A DNA stretch of 64,000 nucleotides from Bin80 sp026708685 (GTDB lineage: Bacteria > Bacteroidota > Rhodothermia > Rhodothermales > Bin80). Positions 27,301 to 34,648 of this stretch are shown one piece after another. Position numbers and translations under genes: made by a program. The stretch covers positions 3,100,001 through 3,164,000 of the forward strand of contig OZ241742.1 in assembly GCA_965200955.1 (NCBI GenBank), written 5' to 3'. Every line of letters starts with the position of its first letter. Positions within the stretch are counted from its first letter, which is position 1. The notes beneath the pieces were generated by a model. It was not told where the DNA came from. It saw only the letters and a program-made list of their open reading frames with translations, and did not search any database.

Positions 27301-28358
27301 TCAATCTTGTAGTCATGCAAAGCCTGCCAATCTTCTTCAACCAGAGTATGATCAGCGGGAAGGATGATTCGATTGATGGTTTCTTCGATAATTTCACCCG
27401 TTTCCTGATTGATGTACTCTACTGAATCACCCGTATCCTGATCAATGTGTTCAATCATCTCGCCAGTCTGGCGATCTGCAATCTCTAAAAACTCACCCAA
27501 GTCACGAGTGATGTAATCAATCTTAAATCCTGTCTCTCGCTCTTCATACCCAAGGAGTTCCCCCGACTCTTCATCAAACACCCGAATAGGAGTGACTTTC
27601 ATCGTCACATTAAAAGCCAGCATGGATCCGATGGCTTTCTTGAAGCTCTTTTTGGTATGTACACTCACCCCCTCAGCAAGATTGAAGAGACGAATGACCT
27701 CATCGGTCTCACCAAACCCCATAGCACGAAGCAACGTCGTGACGGGAAGCTTGCGCTTGCGATCAATATAGGCCCACATGACATTCTGCACATCGGTCGT
27801 GAACTCAATCCACGACCCCCTGAATGGGATAATACGTGCAGAAAAGAGTTGGGTACCGTTGGGATGGACCGCCTGACTGAAGAAAACACCAGGGCTGCGA
27901 TGCAATTGGGAAACCACCACGCGTTCTGCACCATTAATGACAAAGGACCCATTGGGAGTCATGGCAGGCAGATCCCCAAAATAGACATCCTGCTCAACAG
28001 ATTCCTCTGCTTCGTCCTCATCTTCATCTTCCTTCGCCGATAGCCTGAGTGTTGCTTTAAGCGGAATGGAGTAATTCAGGCCCTGAGCAAGACACTCCTC
28101 AATGGAATGCTTTGGTCCACCCAATGAGTAATCAATAAACTCAAGGATATAGCGACCCTTGGTATCCTCAATCGGAAAATGGGTTAGAAATATTTGCTGC
28201 AATCCAGTGGAGTCGCTACGCTGATCTGGAGCAAGCTTAGACTGCACAAATTCTTCGTAAGATTCAAGCTGAACCCCCAGAAAATCTGGATAATCCAACA
28301 CGGAACGCGAGCGAGAAAAGTTCACGCGTGCCGCATGCTGACCATTCTTAGTGGACAT
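24357..28358 (-). CDS. rpoB: DNA-directed RNA polymerase subunit beta
   Basis: The beta subunit builds the other half of the polymerase active cleft. The 1333-residue protein has the rifampicin-binding region LSQYMDQTNPLAELTHKRR followed by SALGPGGL, with the His and Ser usually changed in resistant mutants intact. The C-terminal GGKAQFGGQRLGEMEVWA block is also present. The N-terminal half has two lineage-type insertions: an acidic stretch near residues 109-120, and three tandem 11-residue repeats at residues 295-327. No Shine-Dalgarno motif precedes the ATG. The gene lies 84 bases after rplL. Confidence 0.99.
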   Translation of the reverse strand: MSTKNGQHAARVNFSRSRSVLDYPDFLGVQLESYEEFVQSKLAPDQRSDSTGLQQIFLTHFPIEDTKGRYILEFIDYSLGGPKHSIEECLAQGLNYSIPLKATLRLSAKEDEDEDEAEESVEQDVYFGDLPAMTPNGSFVINGAERVVVSQLHRSPGVFFSQAVHPNGTQLFSARIIPFRGSWIEFTTDVQNVMWAYIDRKRKLPVTTLLRAMGFGETDEVIRLFNLAEGVSVHTKKSFKKAIGSMLAFNVTMKVTPIRVFDEESGELLGYEERETGFKIDYITRDLGEFLEIADRQTGEMIEHIDQDTGDSVEYINQETGEIIEETINRIILPADHTLVEEDWQALHDYKIDRLYILHEEDEEETLDTSTLVKTLRRDPSSSQSEALEELYRVLRDTEPPDSEAAKNILDRLIFNEKRYDLGAVGRHRINKRLGLKVPSETVTLTQEDIICIIRKLLELRSEQTGVDDIDHLSNRRVRTVGEQLGQQFSTGLSRMARTIRERMNARDADSLTPQDLVNSKTISSVINTFFGTNQLSQYMDQTNPLAELTHKRRMSALGPGGLTRERAGFEVRDVHYTHYGRLCPIETPEGPNIGLISSLCVHGRINHFGFIETPYRRVVDRKVTDSIVYLSAEEEDEAIIAQANSQIDDKGNFLNDLVRCRHRGEFPSERPETIQFMDISPNQIVSPSASIIPFLEHDDANRALMGSNMQRQAVPLLRAEAPIVGTGMEGRVARDSRAAIIAEGDGVVEYVDSKRIVIRYEQSIVERKVTFEHPVKEYSLTKFRRTNQDTCINQKPIVKVGQKVHNGMVLTDGFATQNGELALGKNVLVAFMPWRGYNFEDAIVLSERLVKEDVFTSVHIESFELEVRETKRGQEELTREIPNVSIEATKDLDERGIVRVGAEVKAGDIIVGKITPKGETDPTPEEKLLRAIFGDKAGDVKDASLKAPPGMNGVVIDTQLFSRRSSDPESKKRELQLLAEIENAFDRELEKLNDDFTTKFVDLMQGCVASVDVESKDGEIMIPAGAEILSYDFKDVQPYELNPNFSVQGRRATNKNLKQLFFNYTRTLESINNKAKRERHQAQMGDELSPGIVQLAKVYIAKKRKIQVGDKMAGRHGNKGVVARVVPVEDMPFLEDGTPVDIILNPLGVPSRMNLGQIYETLLGWAGEKLGKRFSTPSFDGPTMEDLIENMEAAGLPVDGRTQLYDGLTGEPFDQKTTVGQIYMMKLSHLVDDKIHARSIGPYSLITQQPLGGKAQFGGQRLGEMEVWAMYAYGASHVLQEMLTYKSDDVHGRSKAYESIVKGENMPTAGIPESFNVLVRELQGLGLEVALD
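27378..27476 (-). repeat. Three tandem 11-codon repeats inside rpoB
   Basis: Residues 295-305, 306-316 and 317-327 of the beta subunit read DRQTGEMIEHI, DQDTGDSVEYI and NQETGEIIEET. The shared pattern is acidic/amide, x, x, T, G, acidic, x, I/V, E. The unit is acidic and probably lies on a surface insertion of the lobe domain. Confidence 0.75.
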
Positions 28359-28442
28359 GGAGGCCTATGGGCTGGTTGTAGATATGTTGACAGCAGTATT
28401 CAAACTGCCAAGAGAGAGTTTGATTTGATTGGAAGCCAATCC

Positions 28443-28823
28443 TTATTTGAGTTCAACTTCGGCTCCTGCAGCCTCAAGTCGTGATTTTAATTCATCCGCC
28501 TCTTCCTTGGACGCTCCTTCCTTGATGGGAGCGGGTGTGCTGTCCACCAGGGCTTTGGCCTCTTTAAGACCTAGTCCAGTGATGGCTCGTACTTCCTTGA
28601 TCACACCGATCTTGCTACTGCCAAAGCCCGTGAGCATTACATCAAATGCCGACTGCTCTTCCTCAGTAGCATCACCACCTCCAGCTGCAGCAGGAGCGGC
28701 AACAGCTACTGCCGAAGCAGCGGGCTTAATGCCATATTCGGTTTCAAGAATGGAGGCAAGGTCACTCGCCTCTTTGATGGTTAAAGACACTAGCTCTTCA
28801 GCCAGCTTATTCAAATCTGCCAT
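28443..28823 (-). CDS. rplL: 50S ribosomal protein L7/L12
   Basis: This is the stalk protein that recruits translation GTPases. The 126-residue sequence has the N-terminal dimerisation helix (LVSLTIKEASDLASILE), an alanine/glycine-rich hinge at about 35-52, and the C-terminal domain with GLGLKEAKALVD and a final AAGAEVELK. Length and architecture are standard. It follows rplJ after 73 bases. Confidence 0.98.
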   Translation of the reverse strand: MADLNKLAEELVSLTIKEASDLASILETEYGIKPAASAVAVAAPAAAGGGDATEEEQSAFDVMLTGFGSSKIGVIKEVRAITGLGLKEAKALVDSTPAPIKEGASKEEADELKSRLEAAGAEVELK

Positions 28824-28896
28824 GAGTCAATAAAAGGGTTTTCCAGCGACGGTCTCAGCGATCAGGCTGCGCCGCAGATTAAGGGTTAACGGCTGT

Positions 28897-29427
28897 TTAA
28901 GCCTCGTTTCTATGCTGTAATGATTCAATGATTGCCAGTAGATTGCTCCCAGATGATCCAAGAGCAGAGACAACATGTTGAATCGGTGAAAGGATGAGGG
29001 TGACAACTTCACCCAATAATTCATCTTTAGATTTCAGAGATGCCAACGCATCAATTTGACTACCTTCATAAAGATCGCCATCAATAATGGCGGCTTTAAG
29101 GACAGGAAGATCCTGTCCAGATGATTTTCGAAAAGCCTTGATGGCTCGTGCAGCTGCACTTGGATCCAGAGAGAGAGCTACTGCCGTGGGGCCAGTCAGA
29201 TAATCATAACAGGATTCAAATCCTCCCACGGTTTCCATAGCACGCTTGAGTAGCGTATTTTTCACTACCCTGTACTCTACACCAGCGTCTCGAAGCATCT
29301 GTCGCAGTTGACTGACTTCAGCCACATTGAGTCCCTTGTAATCCGTGATGTACAGGGAGGGATGATCAGAGAGCTTCTCATTCAACAGTTCAACAACCTG
29401 TTCTTTTTGAACTCGAGTAACGGACAT
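28897..29427 (-). CDS. rplJ: 50S ribosomal protein L10
   Basis: L10 anchors the L7/L12 stalk to the 50S subunit. The 176-residue protein has the typical N terminus (VVELLNEKLSDHPSLYITDY), the RVVKNTLLKRA block at about residues 55-65 and the C-terminal L12-binding helix. The gene starts only 5 bases after the rplA stop, so any autoregulatory leader would have to lie within rplA rather than in a separate intergenic region. Confidence 0.98.
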   Translation of the reverse strand: MSVTRVQKEQVVELLNEKLSDHPSLYITDYKGLNVAEVSQLRQMLRDAGVEYRVVKNTLLKRAMETVGGFESCYDYLTGPTAVALSLDPSAAARAIKAFRKSSGQDLPVLKAAIIDGDLYEGSQIDALASLKSKDELLGEVVTLILSPIQHVVSALGSSGSNLLAIIESLQHRNEA

Positions 29428-29432
29428 CAGAC

Positions 29433-30143
29433 TTATCGGACAAGGTGAATGACTTCGGAGGAGGCAATCGGTACGGCAGGTCCCATTGTTGTAGACAGTG
29501 TAATGGACCGCACATAGGTGCCTTTGGAAGAAGAAGGCCGTAGCCTCATGACTTCAAGCAAGAATGCACGTACATTCTCTTCGAGTTGGGGTGCCGTAAA
29601 AGATGCACGACCGACTGCTGTATGAAGATTCCCCTGTTTATCAACTCGAAAGTCAATTTTCCCAGCCTTGACCGCCTGAACAGCACTGGCCACATCCATG
29701 GTAACGGTTCCACTTTTGGGGTTGGGCATCAAGCCTCTTGGTCCGAGGACACGCCCCAGACGACCTACTTTGGACATGACATTCGGGGTGGCAATGATGA
29801 CATCAATGTCGGTCCAGCCTTCCTGGATTTTCGTTACATAATCATCTAGCCCGACATGATCTGCTCCCGCAGATTGTGCCTCTTCATGCTTATCTTCACT
29901 GGCAATCACTAGAACACGAACGGTCTTTCCAGTACCATGCGGCAGAGCAACACTACCACGCACCATCTGGTCAGCATGACGGGGATCTACACCTAACCGA
30001 AGATCAATATCAACGGATTCATCAAATCCCGCTGGATTGATTTTTTTGAGAATACTGGCCGCCTCTGTTACAGTGAATGGTCCTGAACCAGATTCGCGAA
30101 CCGCCTTCAACGCATTGGAATAGCGCTTACCTTTTTTTGCCAT
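29433..30143 (-). CDS. rplA: 50S ribosomal protein L1
   Basis: L1 binds 23S rRNA at the L1 stalk. The 236-residue protein shows the family blocks SVDIDLRLGVDPRHADQMVR, VMSKVGRLGRVLGPRGLMPN and KAGKIDFRVDKQGN. Length matches bacterial L1. It follows rplK after 65 bases, in the usual rplK-rplA order. Confidence 0.98.
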   Translation of the reverse strand: MAKKGKRYSNALKAVRESGSGPFTVTEAASILKKINPAGFDESVDIDLRLGVDPRHADQMVRGSVALPHGTGKTVRVLVIASEDKHEEAQSAGADHVGLDDYVTKIQEGWTDIDVIIATPNVMSKVGRLGRVLGPRGLMPNPKSGTVTMDVASAVQAVKAGKIDFRVDKQGNLHTAVGRASFTAPQLEENVRAFLLEVMRLRPSSSKGTYVRSITLSTTMGPAVPIASSEVIHLVR

Positions 30144-30208
30144 ACTGGCGATGAGTCAATGATAAGAGAATTACGCTGACGCGAAGCATGATCGCGCCAA
30201 ATCAAAAT

Positions 30209-30649
30209 TTATGCAGGCTGATCGGTGACAATGATCCCCATAGATCGAGCAGTACCCGCAATCATGGCAGCTCCTTTATCGACATCAAAGGCATTCAAAT
30301 CATCCATTTTCTTCTGAGCAATATCACGACAGATATCCCAAGTAACGGTGCCGACTTTATTACGAATAGAGTCGTCGGCCCCCTTGTCAATCCCAAGTGC
30401 CTGCAATAAAAGAACTGCGGCAGGTGGGCTCTTGACGATGAACGAGAACGATTTGTCAGGATAAACACTAATCACCACGGGCAACACTAAACCCATACGA
30501 TCTTTTGTAGCAGCATTAAACTGGTTACAAAAGTCCATAATGTTTAAACCGTACTGGCCAAGAGCAGGACCAATCGGTGGAGCAGGGTTTGCCTGACCAG
30601 CCTTCACCTGAAGTTTAATGAGATATTCTACGGGTTTCCCAGAGGCCAT
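30209..30649 (-). CDS. rplK: 50S ribosomal protein L11
   Basis: L11 forms part of the GTPase-associated centre. The 146-residue protein has the proline-rich N-terminal segment AGQANPAPPIGPALGQYGLN and the C-terminal rRNA-binding part ending in TARSMGIIV. No Shine-Dalgarno motif is visible before the ATG. A 337-base gap with two palindromes separates it from nusG, so a separate promoter is likely. Confidence 0.98.
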   Translation of the reverse strand: MASGKPVEYLIKLQVKAGQANPAPPIGPALGQYGLNIMDFCNQFNAATKDRMGLVLPVVISVYPDKSFSFIVKSPPAAVLLLQALGIDKGADDSIRNKVGTVTWDICRDIAQKKMDDLNAFDVDKGAAMIAGTARSMGIIVTDQPA

Positions 30650-30986
30650 AATGGATGATAAAATGTGGGCAAAAAATCAGCATAGCCCATTGATATGCAC
30701 AGCAAACAATAAAGTTCCCAAATTTTTGCAAAATTTAAGATTTTTTTTAGATTTTGCAAAATTGAACACCAGAAATGCTATCTGATGGTGCTGAGAGATG
30801 ACTTTCCTGATCCAGAAATTTGAAGTCTCTCAACCAAAAGAACACTCGTCCATGATCAATTGGGGGATAAGCCCAAAAGAGAAGCACTCTGGAATACGTT
30901 CAGTCTGGATTCAAAAAACAAACTCTTCCAACAGTCCAGAGAAAGTGACTTCAAACGATCTTACAAAGAGCCACCGATCGCATTGA
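30650..30986. other. Intergenic region between nusG and rplK
   Basis: No gene is seen in these 337 bases. The part next to rplK is very AT-rich and holds two identical 10-base palindromes (see the entry at 30724-30761). This gap must contain the rplK leader and probably a promoter, but no hexamer pair was convincing enough to mark. Confidence 0.45.
30724..30761. promoter_or_regulatory. Pair of TTTTGCAAAA palindromes upstream of rplK
   Basis: The 10-base palindrome TTTTGCAAAA occurs at 30724-30733 and again at 30752-30761, with centres 28 bases apart and an A/T tract between them. The copies lie 75-112 bases upstream of the rplK ATG. Repeated palindromes near three helical turns apart fit an operator pair; the AT-rich sequence means chance is not excluded. 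Confidence 0.35.
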
Positions 30987-31559
30987 TCAATCTTCGGGCA
31001 CAATCTGTAAATAATCCAGCTCAACGGGAGTCTTGCGTCCAAAAATGGAAACCATGACACGAACCTTCATCTTGTCAGGATAGACATCATCCACCACTCC
31101 CGAGAAATTATTGAAGGGGCCATCAATCACACGGATCTTGTCGCCAGTAGCAAAAGGAATGTCTGGGCGATCGCCAGCCTCCCGTGCCTCATCAAGACGA
31201 CCCAGGATCCGGTTGATATCTTCTTCTAGCAGGGGTTCAGGGTGATCGCGAGAGGGCAACCATTTGATCGCCTCTCGTTTTTGTTTGAAGATCTGCTCCT
31301 TGAACACATGCTTAAGCTGCTTATCCAGAGCCACCTTCACAAGCATATAACCCGGAAAATCTGTTTTTTCACGGGTGCGCTTCTTGCCTCCCTGCATGAC
31401 AAAAACATTCTGGGATGGAATCAGAATCTCTTCTAGCTGATCAATGAGTCCTTCGCGTTCAACAATATCAATGATGTACTCCTTCACCTTTTTCTCATGT
31501 CCAGAAAAAGTCTGTAGAGCATACCATCTAAACTGAGTAGCCGCACGAGATGAATGCAT
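30987..31559 (-). CDS. nusG: Transcription termination/antitermination factor NusG
   Basis: NusG binds RNA polymerase beta' and couples it to Rho or the ribosome. The ATG at 31559 (MHSSRAATQFRWYALQTFSG) gives 190 residues. An in-frame ATG at 31595 would overlap secE and adds nothing conserved. The NGN domain WYALQTFSGHEKKV starts at about residue 11. The C-terminal KOW motif is DKIRVIDGPFNNFSGVVDDV. It starts 13 bases after the secE stop and keeps the standard secE-nusG order. Confidence 0.97.
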   Translation of the reverse strand: MHSSRAATQFRWYALQTFSGHEKKVKEYIIDIVEREGLIDQLEEILIPSQNVFVMQGGKKRTREKTDFPGYMLVKVALDKQLKHVFKEQIFKQKREAIKWLPSRDHPEPLLEEDINRILGRLDEAREAGDRPDIPFATGDKIRVIDGPFNNFSGVVDDVYPDKMKVRVMVSIFGRKTPVELDYLQIVPED

Positions 31560-31572
31560 GTTCTCTTCTCTG

Positions 31573-31770
31573 TTAACCTGGATATACGATATCAAGAACG
31601 TAACTGATCACACGGTCCGCACCGAATATAAACAGTGCAAGGACAAAACTGGCAACCAGAGTGATGACCGTGTGACTGATGAGTTCTCTTCGCTGCGGCC
31701 AGCTGGCCTTGCGCATTTCGGTTGCCACCTCATCAAGGTAGGTACGGACTTTTGAAAATATTTTTTTCAT
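31573..31770 (-). CDS. secE: Preprotein translocase subunit SecE
   Basis: The 65-residue single-helix form of SecE stabilises the SecY channel. The conserved cytoplasmic segment EVATEMRKASWPQRRELI is followed by one membrane helix (about 33-55). Length is normal for Bacteroidota SecE. It lies between tRNA-Trp and nusG. Confidence 0.95.
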   Translation of the reverse strand: MKKIFSKVRTYLDEVATEMRKASWPQRRELISHTVITLVASFVLALFIFGADRVISYVLDIVYPG

Positions 31771-31783
31771 AGAATTAAGATGC

Positions 31784-31859
31784 TGGCACGGGTGGTAGGA
31801 CTTGAACCCACAACCTGCGGTTTTGGAGACCGCCGCTCTGCCAGTTGAGCTACACCCGT
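31784..31859 (-). tRNA. tRNA-Trp (anticodon CCA)
   Basis: The cloverleaf closes fully. The acceptor arms ACGGGTG/CACCCGT pair, and the anticodon stem GCGGT/ACCGC encloses loop CTCCAAA with anticodon CCA. The T loop TTCAAGT is normal. The discriminator is G, and the 3' CCA is encoded directly after it (31784-31786). It lies between tuf and secE, its usual place in this lineage. Confidence 0.97.
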
Positions 31860-31869
31860 TTGTGAATGG

Positions 31870-33060
31870 TTAGTCAAGAATACTCGAAACAACACCTGCC
31901 CCAACGGTCCGTCCACCTTCTCGGATCGCAAAACGCAAGCCCTGCTCCATCGCCACCGGCTGGATCAACTTCACCTTGAACTGCGTGTTGTCCCCCGGCA
32001 TGACCATCTCCGTATTCTCAGGTAACTCAATGTCGCCCGTCACATCCGTCGTACGGAAGTAAAACTGCGGGCGATACCCCTTGAAAAACGGTGTGTGCCG
32101 TCCCCCCTCCTCTTTGCTGAGTACATACACCTCACAGGTAAATTCTTTGTGCGGCGTGATGGAGCCCGGATGGACAATCACCTGACCACGCTCCACCTCA
32201 TCCTTCGCCACACCACGCAACAACAGCCCAACATTGTCACCCGCCTGACCTTCATCCAGAATCTTCCTGAACATCTCCACACCCGTGACCGTCGTGCTTG
32301 ACTTCTCTTCTCGGATGCCGACAATCTCCACCTTCTCCCCCGTACGAACGATCCCACGCTCTACACGTCCAGTGGCAACAGTGCCACGACCGGTTATCGA
32401 GAAGACATCCTCCACAGGCATCAAAAACGGCTTGTCTTTATCGCGATCGGGAGTCGGAATGTATTCATCCACCGATTCCATCAACGAAATCACCGTCTCC
32501 TCCCACTGCGATTCTCCGTTGAGTGCACCCAGTGCAGATCCCTGCACAATCGGTATATCGTCACCGGGAAACTCATACGCATCCAGCAACTCGCGGATCT
32601 CCATCTCTACCAGCTCCAGCAACTCCTCATCATCCACCTTGTCGACTTTGTTCATGAAAACCACGATGTAAGGGACACCCACCTGACGAGCCAGCAAGAT
32701 GTGCTCCCGCGTCTGTGGCATCGGACCATCTGATGCATCCACCACTAGGATTGCCCCATCCATCTGGGCCGCACCCGTTACCATGTTCTTCACGTAGTCC
32801 GCATGACCCGGACAGTCCACATGGGCATAATGACGATGCTCCGTCTCATACTCCACATGCGCTGTTGCAATCGTGATCCCACGCTCACGCTCCTCGGGAG
32901 CGTTATCAATTGAATCAAACGAACGGATCTCCGTCCCTCCAAAACGATCATTCAAAACGCGCGTGATCGCCGCCGTCAATGTCGTCTTCCCATGATCCAC
33001 ATGGCCAATCGTGCCAACGTTGACATGGGGCTTGGTTCGCTGGAAAACTTCCTTTGCCAT
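31870..33060 (-). CDS. tuf: Elongation factor Tu
   Basis: EF-Tu carries aminoacyl-tRNA to the ribosome. The 396-residue protein has the G1 loop GHVDHGKT (residues 19-26), DCPGH and NKVDK GTP-binding motifs, and the domain 3 end GGRTVGAGVVSSILD. Base composition is more GC- and C-ending-codon-rich than in neighbouring genes, as expected for a very highly expressed gene. No Shine-Dalgarno motif precedes the ATG. Confidence 0.99.
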   Translation of the reverse strand: MAKEVFQRTKPHVNVGTIGHVDHGKTTLTAAITRVLNDRFGGTEIRSFDSIDNAPEERERGITIATAHVEYETEHRHYAHVDCPGHADYVKNMVTGAAQMDGAILVVDASDGPMPQTREHILLARQVGVPYIVVFMNKVDKVDDEELLELVEMEIRELLDAYEFPGDDIPIVQGSALGALNGESQWEETVISLMESVDEYIPTPDRDKDKPFLMPVEDVFSITGRGTVATGRVERGIVRTGEKVEIVGIREEKSSTTVTGVEMFRKILDEGQAGDNVGLLLRGVAKDEVERGQVIVHPGSITPHKEFTCEVYVLSKEEGGRHTPFFKGYRPQFYFRTTDVTGDIELPENTEMVMPGDNTQFKVKLIQPVAMEQGLRFAIREGGRTVGAGVVSSILD

Positions 33061-33095
33061 AAGTATAAAGAAATAAATGATAAGTTAAAATGGAG

Positions 33096-33167
33096 AGCCG
33101 CCTCTCGGATTTGAACCGAGGGCCCCTTCCTTACCATGGAAGTGCTCTACCCCTGAGCTAAGGCGGC
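33096..33167 (-). tRNA. tRNA-Thr (anticodon GGT)
   Basis: The acceptor arms GCCGCCT/AGGCGGC pair, and the anticodon stem CTTCC/GGAAG encloses loop ATGGTAA with anticodon GGT. The T arm CTCGG/CCGAG is intact and the discriminator is T. A CCA is not encoded directly at the end; it occurs two bases further on. Confidence 0.95.
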
Positions 33168-33177
33168 TAACAATATG

Positions 33178-33253
33178 TGGAGCGGGAGACGAGGGTCGAA
33201 CTCGCGACATTCAGCTTGGAAGGCTGATGCTCTACCAACTGAGCTACTCCCGC
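33178..33253 (-). tRNA. tRNA-Gly (anticodon TCC)
   Basis: The acceptor arms GCGGGAG/CTCCCGC pair, and the anticodon stem TCAGC/GCTGA encloses loop CTTCCAA with anticodon TCC. The discriminator is T and the CCA end is encoded at 33178-33180. Confidence 0.96.
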
Positions 33254-33258
33254 TGGTG

Positions 33259-33340
33259 TGGGCAGGGAAGGATTCGAACCTCCGAAGGCTGAGCCAGCAG
33301 ATTTACAGTCTGCCCCCGTTGGCCACTTGGGTACCTGCCC
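33259..33340 (-). tRNA. tRNA-Tyr (anticodon GTA)
   Basis: This is a type II tRNA with a long variable arm. The acceptor arms GGGCAGG/CCTGCCC pair, and the anticodon stem GCAGA/TCTGC encloses loop CTGTAAA with anticodon GTA. The T arm GGAGG/CCTTC includes a G-T pair. The discriminator is A; CCA is not encoded directly after it. Confidence 0.95.
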
Positions 33341-33408
33341 CAAAATCAAATCGCTTTTATGAAAATCCCATGTTGTTGTGCACCTACTCGTTCAAATTCA
33401 AATCAAAG

Positions 33409-33481
33409 AGCTGGCGAAGGGACTTGAACCCCCGACCTGCTGATTACAAATCAGCTGCTCTACCAGCTGAGCTACGCCAGC
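33409..33481 (-). tRNA. tRNA-Thr (anticodon TGT)
   Basis: The acceptor arms GCTGGCG/CGCCAGC pair, and the anticodon stem GCTGA/TCAGC encloses loop TTTGTAA with anticodon TGT. The discriminator is T and the CCA end is not encoded. It is the first gene of the tRNA-tuf operon. Confidence 0.96.
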
Positions 33482-33512
33482 ATCGCGAGTCCTATTTACA
33501 CAAAAGCCTACC

Positions 33513-33541
33513 ATTATACGCAAAAAATCTAAAATGGTCAC
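33513..33541 (-). promoter_or_regulatory. Sigma70-type promoter for the tRNA-tuf operon
   Basis: A perfect -10 hexamer TATAAT (33518 to 33513) is preceded at a 17-base spacing by GTGACC (33541 to 33536), which matches TTGACA at four positions. Transcription would start about 25 bases before tRNA-Thr(TGT). The -35 element overlaps the stop codon of the upstream DedA gene. This agrees with the need for a strong promoter at this operon. Confidence 0.55.
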
Positions 33542-34155
33542 ATTTTTTTACGAAATCGTTGAATGGCCTTGACCACCTGCCAACCAATGAACAAGATAAT
33601 GATCGCTGATACCAACTGACCATAGCGGGCTAGATAGTCAACAACCAGCTCCCACTGATGCCCCACAACATACCCAAGGATGGCAATCAGGGTGACCCAT
33701 AATGCAGAACTGAGTAGTGCCAAAAGGCCGACTGGGACAACATTCAAACGATTCATTCCAACCATAAATGAAATGACCGTGCGGGTGCCCGTCAAAAAGC
33801 GGTTCGCCGCGATGATAAGATAGCCTCTGGAGTGAATCCATTTTTCAATACGCTCAACCGATTCTGCTGGTACCCATCGCATGGAACGCAGCTGGAGCAT
33901 CTTCGGGCCTCCATAGTATCCGATACAGTACATACACATAAACCCAACCGTACCGCCAATGGTACTCAACAGGATCACCAGAAAGAGATTCAGCGGACCG
34001 ACGGCTGCTAGATACCCTGCAAAAATAATCAGAACATCCCCTGGAATTGGGGGGACAACATTCTCCAGCCAGGAAATCAAAACCACCACCAAATACCCCC
34101 AAATGACAGGGACTTCAGATGTCCGTTGCAACAGGTCTGTCAGAAAATCTTCCAT
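33538..34155 (-). CDS. DedA family membrane protein
   Basis: The 205-residue inner-membrane protein belongs to the DedA/SNARE-associated family, some members of which flip polyprenyl-phosphate or phospholipids. Family hallmarks are ENVVPPIPGDVLIIFAGYLA (about residues 31-50), the glycine-rich segment around GGTVGFMCMYCIGYYGG, and RFLTGTRTVISFMVGMNRL with its key arginines. It lies 13 bases after ispF. The particular substrate cannot be inferred. Confidence 0.9.
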   Translation of the reverse strand: MEDFLTDLLQRTSEVPVIWGYLVVVLISWLENVVPPIPGDVLIIFAGYLAAVGPLNLFLVILLSTIGGTVGFMCMYCIGYYGGPKMLQLRSMRWVPAESVERIEKWIHSRGYLIIAANRFLTGTRTVISFMVGMNRLNVVPVGLLALLSSALWVTLIAILGYVVGHQWELVVDYLARYGQLVSAIIILFIGWQVVKAIQRFRKKM

Positions 34156-34168
34156 TTCTACGATATTC

Positions 34169-34648
34169 TTACAGTTTACTCAGCAAGCATATGGCCATGG
34201 CAGAGGCACCCTCCTGCCTCCCAATCATGCCTATCTTCTCGGAGGTCGTTGCCTTGACCGAAATTTGCCCTATTGGACTTCCCACATCATCGGCAATGAC
34301 TTGTCTCATTTGATCAATGTATGAACGAATTTTTGGGCGTTCAAGGATCACCGTTGCATCAATATTAGCCACTTGATACCCTTCATGTTGAATAATTGAA
34401 TGGACCTCCCGCAAGAGTTTTCGGCTGTCAACCCCTTTCCATTGAGCATCTGAATCTGGAAAATGAGAACCTATATCCCCCAGTCCAAGCGCACCCAGTA
34501 AAGCATCACAAATCGCATGGAGCAGAACATCTGCATCCGAATGACCTACTAAACCCAACGGATATGGAATGGTCACTCCCCCCAGAATTAGAGGTCGCCC
34601 CTTGACGAACTGGTGTACATCATAGCCAATTCCTACGCGAAAACTCAT
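34169..34648 (-). CDS. ispF: 2-C-methyl-D-erythritol 2,4-cyclodiphosphate synthase
   Basis: IspF catalyses the cyclisation step of the non-mevalonate isoprenoid pathway. The ATG at 34648 (MSFRVGIGYDVHQF) gives 159 residues and places the metal ligands Asp10 and His12 where the family has them. An ATG 39 bases upstream lies inside ispD and is rejected. Further hallmarks are LVGHSDADVLLHAICDALLG and the C-terminal TTSEKIGMIGRQEG. The start overlaps the ispD stop (ATGA), showing coupled translation of two enzymes of the same pathway. Confidence 0.97.
   Translation of the reverse strand: MSFRVGIGYDVHQFVKGRPLILGGVTIPYPLGLVGHSDADVLLHAICDALLGALGLGDIGSHFPDSDAQWKGVDSRKLLREVHSIIQHEGYQVANIDATVILERPKIRSYIDQMRQVIADDVGSPIGQISVKATTSEKIGMIGRQEGASAMAICLLSKL

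Noticed and set aside
31560..31595. Upstream ATG of nusG at 31595
   Set aside because: It would overlap the end of secE and the added 12 residues are not part of the NusG family start.
33175..33609. 144-codon open frame across the tRNA cluster
   Set aside because: It runs antisense through four tRNA genes and its peptide only reflects tRNA sequence.
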